A DNA stretch of 64,000 nt. Source: Jatrophihabitans sp. GAS493. Its GTDB lineage: Bacteria; Actinomycetota; Actinomycetes; Mycobacteriales; Jatrophihabitantaceae. Below the pieces are notes generated by a model, which worked only from the letters and a program-made list of their open reading frames with translations, had not been told where the DNA came from and did not search any database. Made by a program: the position numbers and the translations under genes. Shown one piece after another: positions 57,753 to 64,000 of the stretch. Each line of letters begins with the position of its first letter. The stretch's first letter is position 1. The DNA is taken from contig NZ_LT907982.1 in NCBI RefSeq assembly GCF_900230215.1, positions 3,953,568-4,017,567 on the forward strand, given 5' to 3'.

Positions 57753-59566
57753 CTCTTCCTGCTCTCGATCCACTGCGTTGCCCGATCGTAGGCCAATCGG
57801 GTCGAGGCGCCGATCACGATGTCGGCCCGCACAATGTGCATGTCGTCGGCGGACTCGAAGCGGTCGAAGCGGCTCAGCTGCTTCCAGAGCTCGGGATCGA
57901 CGCCGCTGAGGTAGAGCTGCCCGCCGCCGGCTCGCAGCCGTCGCAGGTAGTCCTCCACTACGACGACGAAGGTCGCGCCCACCATGGTCCGGCCGCGCAG
58001 GCGCAGCACCACCACCGCCGACGGCGCGAAGGCCGGGTCCGGCAACAGGGTCTGCAGCGTCCGGGCGCCGGCGTAGAAGAGGCTGCCGTAGATGTCCAGC
58101 ACGGTCACCGTCTCAGCGGTGAGTCGTTTGGGGGCCGGATGCTCCTCGAAGCGCTCGAAACCCTCTAAACCCTGTCCCGCGACACCGCCGATCCCGGCCG
58201 GGACAAGCTCGACCACCCGCAGATCCAGCGCCTCCTGATTGAGCTGCAGCATCAGGGCCAGCGCCACTCCGATACCCACTGCGGCCGCCACCGGCAGGAA
58301 GAGGGTCGCCAGGAAGGTAGTGGTCATCCCGACCTTGGAGATGGTGCTGGTCAGCCAGATTGTCTCGATCTGGCTTACCCGCAGCGATGCCACGCCGGCC
58401 ACGATGAGGACGCCGGCCAGCGTCGGCATCGCTACCTTGCCCACCAATTCGGCGAAGAGCAGCAGGATAAGCAGCAGCCAGAGTCCGCTGAAGATCGCGC
58501 CCCAGCGGCTGCGCGCACCGGCCGTCACGTTGAGCGACGTCTGGCCGACCGAACCACCGACCGGCTGACCCTTGAAGAGTCCGGCGGCGATGTTGCCGAC
58601 GCCTTGGCCGATGAAGTCGCGGTTGGCGTCCGAGAGCGTTCCGTTCGGATTGGGCGCAGCCTCCGCCACGCCGGCGCCCTGAATCAGCACGATGGCGGTC
58701 ACCGCCAGCGCCCCGGTGACGACGCTGAAGTTGAGCGCGCTGAGCGGGGGAAGGTGCGGCATTGGCAACCCCAGCGGGATCTCACCGGAGTCATGGACCC
58801 GGGGCACACTGTCCGCGCCGAGCAGGATGACCAGCAGCGTCGGAATGAGTAGCGCCAGCACCGCCGACAGCGGGGCCAGTCTGGTCCGCGAAAGACCGAC
58901 CGTCAGCGCGATCGCTGACAGCCCGGTCGCCAGCGACGGAAGCTGCGACCAGTGCAGGTTCTGCAGCGTGTCAACGGTTTTGGCCAGGCTGAACGACCCA
59001 TGCGCGGTGTAGCCGAGCAGGGTCGGGATCTGGCTGAGGATGATGTTCACCGAGATACCGGTGAGGAATCCGATCATCACCGAGTGCGGTACGAACCTGG
59101 TGTACCGCCCGAAGTGCAGAACCCCGGCGACGATCATCAAGACGCCCGAAAGCAGTGTGAGCAGGAAGAGCGCGTCCGGGCGATCGGCCGCCGAGACGCC
59201 GGCCAGCGCGGACCCGGCGGCCAACGCGGCGGCGCTGGTGGTGGTCACCACCATCAACTTCGTGCTGGTCGAGAAACCGCCACCGATCCGACCGGCGAAG
59301 CTCGCGTAGAGACCGTGCACCGGACTGACGCCGACCAGGACGCTGGAGGCCATTCCGTCCGGGACACTGCCGATGGCCCCGGCCAGACCGGCCAGCACGT
59401 CATCACGCCAGCTCTCTCGCGGCGGAGCGCTGTGGCGCAGTCGAGGCAGCGCGGTGGCGACCTGGACGCGCGCTCGCGCACGCCAAGTCACGTCGGTCAT
59501 GTCGGGCTCGTCCGGCTCGTCGGGCACATCAACCAGGCTGACCGACCGGCGACCGGCCGGCATCAT
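57749..59566 (-). CDS. SulP-family anion transporter with STAS domain
   Basis: A 605-aa transporter with 10-14 helices (AGLAGAIGSVPDGMASSVLVGVSPVHGLYAS is the SulP signature near residue 60; GQGVGNIAAGLFKGQPVGGSVGQTSLNVTAGARSRW is the conserved second half motif) and a cytoplasmic STAS domain (about 470-590). Transported ions may be sulfate or bicarbonate. The N-terminus has a DEPDEPD acidic stretch. There are two adjacent ATGs at 59566/59563 and no visible ribosome site, so leaderless translation is possible. Confidence 0.9.
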   Translation of the reverse strand: MMPAGRRSVSLVDVPDEPDEPDMTDVTWRARARVQVATALPRLRHSAPPRESWRDDVLAGLAGAIGSVPDGMASSVLVGVSPVHGLYASFAGRIGGGFSTSTKLMVVTTTSAAALAAGSALAGVSAADRPDALFLLTLLSGVLMIVAGVLHFGRYTRFVPHSVMIGFLTGISVNIILSQIPTLLGYTAHGSFSLAKTVDTLQNLHWSQLPSLATGLSAIALTVGLSRTRLAPLSAVLALLIPTLLVILLGADSVPRVHDSGEIPLGLPMPHLPPLSALNFSVVTGALAVTAIVLIQGAGVAEAAPNPNGTLSDANRDFIGQGVGNIAAGLFKGQPVGGSVGQTSLNVTAGARSRWGAIFSGLWLLLILLLFAELVGKVAMPTLAGVLIVAGVASLRVSQIETIWLTSTISKVGMTTTFLATLFLPVAAAVGIGVALALMLQLNQEALDLRVVELVPAGIGGVAGQGLEGFERFEEHPAPKRLTAETVTVLDIYGSLFYAGARTLQTLLPDPAFAPSAVVVLRLRGRTMVGATFVVVVEDYLRRLRAGGGQLYLSGVDPELWKQLSRFDRFESADDMHIVRADIVIGASTRLAYDRATQWIESRKS

Positions 59567-59614
59567 CTGAGCAGCGTGAGACGGGCCGCCGGTTCAGGTC
59601 ACCCCGTCGTTCGC

Positions 59615-60466
59615 CTAGGACCAGTTGGAGCGGATGAACAGATCAGCGCCTATTCCGCCGGCCAGGCGGGTGGCGTCGCTCAGCGAGATGAGCAGCGGGG
59701 CGAGCAGCGTGGCGAGCGGACTGGACTCCACCTCCACCTCGAGCGCCTCCCGGCCGGCCATCCTCAGCAGCCGGGCGCCGCCGCTGCTGCTGCCGAGGTC
59801 GACCGTCGTCTCACCGACGCGCACGGTCACCTGCTGGTCGACGATGCGCCAACCGCGGATGTCCAGGATCTCGTCGTAGGCCATCCGTCGCATGCAGAGG
59901 CCATGGGGGCCGACGGTGAGCACCGACTGGTCCCAGGCGAGCAGCGTCGTCGGCGGATCGGAGGGGATGACCGCCCGGAACGCACCACGATGACTCGACC
60001 CCGAGTAGAGCCCGATTCCCATATCGTCGTGGGTGATCAGGTGCTGGGCATTCTCGACCTGCATATGCATCCGCAGCGCCTTGTGGAAACCGACGTGCGC
60101 TCGTGGCAGCCGCAGCGCGTTCAGCAGCGAGGTGTCCGTGCGGCCGGCGATCCAGTCCAGAAAGGCATAGACGAGGCCGCGTTCGCCCAGGAAGCGCTCC
60201 TCGGCGAACCCGTGCCGCCAGGAGCGGTAGCGGTGGAACTCCTCCGGATCGATGCCTCGCTGGGTGTTGGTGGGCTCCAGACGCCAGTCGTGCAGCTCAC
60301 CGTCGATGTCGTAGACCGGACGAACGAGCTCATCGAGATCGCTTGGCGGCCGAACCGGTATCGCACGGGTGTACACGGTGGCGCGGAGCATCTCGGCTCC
60401 CTCACCGGCCAGCAGGCCGCCGACCTGGGACTGGTTGCGCCGCCGTTCATCATAAGAACGCAGCAT
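59615..60466 (-). CDS. Unknown protein upstream of SulP
   Basis: A 283-aa soluble protein starting MLRSYDERRRNQSQ. Segments such as EEFHRYRSWRHGFAEERFLGERGLVYAFLDWIAGR and HMQVENAQHLITHDDMGIGLYSGSSHRGAFRAVIPSDPPT look structured, but no known family is recognised. A GGGGGCGAGAAA stretch precedes the ATG at 60466. It lies between SulP and the patatin-like gene, all on the minus strand. The gap of 134 bases upstream holds no feature I can name. Confidence 0.72.
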   Translation of the reverse strand: MLRSYDERRRNQSQVGGLLAGEGAEMLRATVYTRAIPVRPPSDLDELVRPVYDIDGELHDWRLEPTNTQRGIDPEEFHRYRSWRHGFAEERFLGERGLVYAFLDWIAGRTDTSLLNALRLPRAHVGFHKALRMHMQVENAQHLITHDDMGIGLYSGSSHRGAFRAVIPSDPPTTLLAWDQSVLTVGPHGLCMRRMAYDEILDIRGWRIVDQQVTVRVGETTVDLGSSSGGARLLRMAGREALEVEVESSPLATLLAPLLISLSDATRLAGGIGADLFIRSNWS

Positions 60467-60600
60467 TTTCTCGCCCCCAGTCAGCCGTCAGACGACTCCC
60501 ACTTCATCCACCGTACTACTAACCGGCCAACCGGCAATGCCTCTTTGTGAGCGACAAATCGGGGTTTCGTCGCGCGGGGGAAGCTACCCGCTAAGCCGCT

Positions 60601-63600
60601 TCACTTGCCGGGTCGGGCCCGCCGGCGACCGACCGGGTCGACGACCACGGCGACCAGAATCAGCAGAAACACGAAGGCCCCGAGGACGACGAACGGGTGC
60701 CACCAGGTCTCCCCGATCCAGTACAGGTGGGTGCCGAGCCAGCCGTCCTCCGACGGGCTGGTGCCGAAGAGGTAGCGCCGCACGGTGGGGATCGCCAGTG
60801 ACCCGATCGCCGCCAGCAACATCAGCGAGAGGAAGGAGATCAGCAGCATGCGCGACGCACCCCAGGCCGCGATGGCCAGGCAGTAGGTGCCGGTGATGGC
60901 CAGCAGCAGCCCCGGGAGCCCGAAGACGGCGCTCTGCTGGATCGCGGCGGCGATACCCAGGATCAGGGCTCCGGCGCCGATCATCGCCAGTCGTTTGGGG
61001 GCCGGATCGACGAGTGTGCTGGCCCGGTAGCCGGTCAGGGTGACGGTCCGCATGGACGTCAGGACGGGTCGGACCACGGATGGGATCTGCTGGACCGAAC
61101 TCACCGCGGCGGTGACCGTCGCCGCGGCGTGGGTCGTCGTCCGGGTGAGTAGCGAGGTGCCGAGCTCGGTCTTGAAGGTCTCCTCGGGCACCGGGCAACT
61201 GCGCAGCTTCGCCGCCACCGCTGCCGGGAGGGCCGGCTGGATGGCATGCAGCCGGGTCACGTCCGACGCCCACTGCACTGCGGTGGGCGTGACGTTCGGC
61301 TTGGCGCCGTCGCGGGGCACGATCTTGGCCACCCGCGGGGCCTTCGGTGCTCTCGGTGCTCTCGGTGCGTTCGGGGCGGCTCCACCCAGAATGGTGGCGG
61401 CGACATTCGGCAGCTCGTCGGCCGCGACGACCTCCTGCACGGCCCGGGCCACCCACAGCGCGGTCAGTGGCAGGCTGGCCGGTGCCGGTATCGAACCGTC
61501 GTCGAGGTAGGCCAGCTCCTTCTCGATGTCGGCCCGGGTGAGTACCGAAGCCTCAGGCGCGCCGGTGTCGGAGAGACCACGGGGTGGGAGTGGGTACCCC
61601 TCAACCGGGATGGGGCCGGCGATCTGCCGATCGCTGAGCAGATCGATGAGCCAGCTCACCGCCGAGCTCGTGGGATCAGGACGTTCGCGCGACTTCATCT
61701 CGATGCGCTTGGGGTCCAGCAGCATGTGGATGAGCCAGCCGGCACCGTCGAAGCGACCCCACATCCAGTCGTTGGCCCGCCAGGATTCCTTGTAGAAAGC
61801 GCCGAAGTGATGCAGCTGCATACCGTTCAGCTTGCGCACCGCGGTCTGGCGCAGCGGGTCGAGCAGGGTGCGGGTGTCAGCGCTGACCTGGATGAATTCG
61901 ACCGGCTGCTCGAGCTCGGCGTTCACCGGCAGGATCGCCCGATGGGCCGCGTGCAGGTTGAAGAGTCGAAGCGCGACCTGCAGGGCCTCATCTCCGTCGC
62001 GGCGCAGGTAGCTCAGGTAGGTGCCGACGTTGCGGGCGGCCGAGGCGCGCCGGCCGTCGGTCGACTGCGGATGCGCCTGCGGTGGCGTATCGGTCGGCGC
62101 GTCGGCGCCGGTCGGCTGGGTACGAGTACGGTCGGCCACCGGCACCCGATCGACGAAGAGGGCCAGCGTCTGCAGGGTCTGCTCATCGAAGACCGCGGCC
62201 AGCGCTGTCCAGGCACTGACCAGGATTGGCCCCGGGTCAGGATTCTGCTCGTCACAGACCCGGGACGCCAGATAGCGCTTCGTCAGCTGGTGCGCGACCG
62301 CCGGCAGTGGCGTGCTGCGCAGCGCCTCGTCCTCGGTGCACTGGGCGTCGACGAAACGCTGCACATTCAGCCTCGGATTGCTGACCAGGGCGAGCTGAAG
62401 TTCCTTTCTTTTCATAGCGATCCACACCCGGTCGGTAGCGTTGTCGACCAGGTCGTAGGCGTTGCGCAGCAGGGCCAGCGCGGCCGCTTTGGCTCCGTCG
62501 AAGGCAGGCTTACCGAAGACGGCGAGATCCTGGTAAGTCTGAGGGATCCGCGTCGTCCAGTCGGCACTGAGCCCGTCCACCGCTCCCTGCCGGCAGTCCG
62601 GCTCGCCGGTCGGGCTGGACAGCGCCTCAGCCCAGAGGGCCGGAACGACATCATTCGCCTCACTCGGCGCCTGACCGGACCTGGCGCTGGGTTTGGTGGC
62701 GGGCCAGGTGGTGATGCGGCGCAGCAGCGCGTCGATGACCGGTCCCGACGTCTGGGCGGCCTGACGTTCGACGAAGTCGTTGAGCACCTGGTCGGTGAGC
62801 AGCCCCGGCTTGGCCGGATCGAGGCGGGCACCGAGCTCGGCCAGCTGCAGACGCGCGTCCGAGCGCGCGCTGATCCGGTCGTTGTGATCCTGGATGGCGC
62901 GCAGATCACCGGTGATCGACTGGTTGGACAGGGCCACCAGATCCTTCAGCAGACCGTCGACCAACCCGAAGGGGGTGGCGAATGAGTCGCTGGGCTGGCT
63001 CAGCAGCATGTCCGGCGCGTCACCCCCGGACGGAACCACGTACAGAAGCACCCGGCGTACCACGCCGTCGGCCCCCGGACGGTCAAGAATCGCCTGCAAT
63101 AGTGGGGCAATCGGGCGGTTCGCCAGCAGCCCGCCGTCGGCGACCCAATGCGATCGGGTGGTGTTGGCGAAGGAGCGCATCGCCGGACGCATCGGATGGT
63201 CCTTGCTGGCAGCGACCGCCTCCGATTCGTCGAAGGGGACGAAGGATGGCTCGAAGGCGGCGGGGAAGGAGGCGGTGCTGCGGGCGGCCAGCGCCAGGGC
63301 GGCCCGGGCCTCATCGTGGCCGTCGCCGGTGAAGTCGGAGTCGGAGAACATGAACATGCCGTGGTGTTCGACGTCCTGCACCAGCGTGCCGTAGGAGTCG
63401 GTGAAGCGACTGGTCTCCCCGTTGAGGAGAGTCGTGGTGATGAAGAGCTTCACCTCGGCCTCGTCGAGGCGCCCGCTCGGGCGCCCGACCGGTGGCATCG
63501 CCACCGCCCCCGGCATCTCGGCCAACGCCTGGGCCAGACCGCTGAACAGCTGCTTGTCGCCGTACATCAGCGACGGAATGCTGGGATCGCGGGGATCGCG

Positions 63601-63969
63601 CAGCAGTGTCCCCAGCGATCCGAGGCGTAGCCAGAGATCCCGTAGGCCGCCGAGATCCTTCCCGGTCGCCCGCGCGTAACCCAGCAGCGCGGCATTGATG
63701 CCGCCGGCGCTGGTGCCGGAGAGGATGTCGGTGTCGACGACGGTGTCGAGCGCCTCCAGCAGGTGCAGGTAGCGGGCTTTGATGTTCCGCTCCGGAGTTG
63801 CGCTCGCGTCCTGCACCGGCAGTTGGTCGGCGAAGGTGAGCTGGGTTCGCCACTGCGAGGCCTGGCAGAGCAGATCAATCTCTCGGACAATCCCGCCCAT
63901 CCAGATCGCCAGGCTCACTCCGCCGGTCATGGTGGTGGCGATCCGGAGTACCTGAGTCGCTGGGGTCAC
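60601..63969 (-). CDS. Large patatin-like phospholipase-domain protein
   Basis: A 1122-aa protein. Its N-terminal third is patatin-like: MTGGVSLAIWMGGIVREIDLL (oxyanion region, GG), DILSGTSAGGINAALLGYA (G-x-S-x-G nucleophile, about residues 83-88) and WVADGGLLANRPIAPLLQAI (catalytic DGG, about residue 270). The central part carries a long alpha-helical region of the type seen in actinobacterial patatin/DUF3376 proteins. The C-terminus (about 990-1115) has several membrane helices (LAMIGAGALILGIAAAIQQ, LLISFLSLMLLAAIGSL, FVVLGAFVFLLILVAVVV). The start is the GTG at 63969; an in-frame stop ten codons upstream rules out a longer protein. It should be a membrane-bound lipid acyl hydrolase. Confidence 0.88.
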   Translation of the reverse strand: MTPATQVLRIATTMTGGVSLAIWMGGIVREIDLLCQASQWRTQLTFADQLPVQDASATPERNIKARYLHLLEALDTVVDTDILSGTSAGGINAALLGYARATGKDLGGLRDLWLRLGSLGTLLRDPRDPSIPSLMYGDKQLFSGLAQALAEMPGAVAMPPVGRPSGRLDEAEVKLFITTTLLNGETSRFTDSYGTLVQDVEHHGMFMFSDSDFTGDGHDEARAALALAARSTASFPAAFEPSFVPFDESEAVAASKDHPMRPAMRSFANTTRSHWVADGGLLANRPIAPLLQAILDRPGADGVVRRVLLYVVPSGGDAPDMLLSQPSDSFATPFGLVDGLLKDLVALSNQSITGDLRAIQDHNDRISARSDARLQLAELGARLDPAKPGLLTDQVLNDFVERQAAQTSGPVIDALLRRITTWPATKPSARSGQAPSEANDVVPALWAEALSSPTGEPDCRQGAVDGLSADWTTRIPQTYQDLAVFGKPAFDGAKAAALALLRNAYDLVDNATDRVWIAMKRKELQLALVSNPRLNVQRFVDAQCTEDEALRSTPLPAVAHQLTKRYLASRVCDEQNPDPGPILVSAWTALAAVFDEQTLQTLALFVDRVPVADRTRTQPTGADAPTDTPPQAHPQSTDGRRASAARNVGTYLSYLRRDGDEALQVALRLFNLHAAHRAILPVNAELEQPVEFIQVSADTRTLLDPLRQTAVRKLNGMQLHHFGAFYKESWRANDWMWGRFDGAGWLIHMLLDPKRIEMKSRERPDPTSSAVSWLIDLLSDRQIAGPIPVEGYPLPPRGLSDTGAPEASVLTRADIEKELAYLDDGSIPAPASLPLTALWVARAVQEVVAADELPNVAATILGGAAPNAPRAPRAPKAPRVAKIVPRDGAKPNVTPTAVQWASDVTRLHAIQPALPAAVAAKLRSCPVPEETFKTELGTSLLTRTTTHAAATVTAAVSSVQQIPSVVRPVLTSMRTVTLTGYRASTLVDPAPKRLAMIGAGALILGIAAAIQQSAVFGLPGLLLAITGTYCLAIAAWGASRMLLISFLSLMLLAAIGSLAIPTVRRYLFGTSPSEDGWLGTHLYWIGETWWHPFVVLGAFVFLLILVAVVVDPVGRRRARPGK

Positions 63970-64000
63970 CCGCCGGTCGGCGGTGGGGTCAACCGCCGAG

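Noticed and set aside
60601-63969. Patatin gene as part of a CBASS-type anti-phage system
   Set aside because: No cyclase, sensor domain or other defence gene is near; the size and the membrane helices fit the ordinary large actinobacterial patatin proteins.
1-64000. tRNA, rRNA, CRISPR, insertion sequence or integrative element
   Set aside because: No cloverleaf, repeat-spacer pattern, transposase, integrase or attachment-site duplication was found by reading both strands, so none is claimed.

Overview
The window is a high-GC, gene-dense stretch of a bacterial chromosome that reads as a motile actinomycete. Pointers are the aerobic cobalamin pathway enzymes, a DUF222/HNH (13E12-type) gene, an EthA-like monooxygenase, a DUF2510 protein, GTG and TTG starts, SOS boxes of the TCGAAC-N4-GTTCGA type and a complete chemotaxis set. 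A Frankiales, Nakamurella or Jatrophihabitans-like genome would fit, but that placement is inference. No rRNA, tRNA, CRISPR array, insertion sequence or prophage was seen.

Region 1 (1-16.5 kb) is cobalamin biosynthesis. A ten-gene minus-strand operon (ChlI/ChlD-like chelatase subunit, cobO, cobB, cobC, cbiB/cobD, cobU, cobS, cobQ, cobT, cobA) is headed by a clear B12 riboswitch at 12716-12876. Most junctions in it overlap by a few bases. Divergently, cobL-cobM-cobK-cobF run on the plus strand. CobG, cobH, cobI, cobJ and cobN are not in the window. CobU carries an N-terminal domain that looks like a decayed metallo-beta-lactamase fold, and the chelatase subunit starts with a His-rich tail.

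Region 2 (16.5-29 kb) is mixed metabolism and regulation: a molybdopterin oxidoreductase with its flavin reductase, an SOS-controlled dinB, a LacI-family regulator facing a small coiled-coil protein across an 18-bp perfect palindrome, a LolA-like protein with an ABC exporter, a secreted lipase, a TetR/MFS pair, an alpha/beta hydrolase and an aldo-keto reductase.

Region 3 (29-49 kb) is chemotaxis: a CheC/CheX-like protein, cheY, cheX and cheY on the minus strand; a small ORF, cheA, cheW and an unknown gene on the plus strand; cheR and cheB on the minus strand; and a chemoreceptor at 47 kb. An EthA-like monooxygenase, an NlpC/P60 hydrolase, a TDT-family transporter with a LysR regulator, a thioesterase and two small hydrolases lie among them. 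Six promoters here and at 52.4 kb share a CTCA-N16-GCCGAW-like pattern resembling FliA-family (motility sigma) promoters. They tie the che operons, the chemoreceptor, the NlpC/P60 hydrolase and an uncharacterised 196-aa gene into one candidate regulon.

Region 4 (49-64 kb) holds TenA, a YjbR-like protein, a phytoene-desaturase-like flavoenzyme, a STAS anti-anti-sigma factor with a SigB-like promoter, a ClC channel, a run of exported or cell-wall proteins with Pro/Ser repeats, a SulP transporter, an unknown 283-aa protein and a 1122-aa patatin-like protein.
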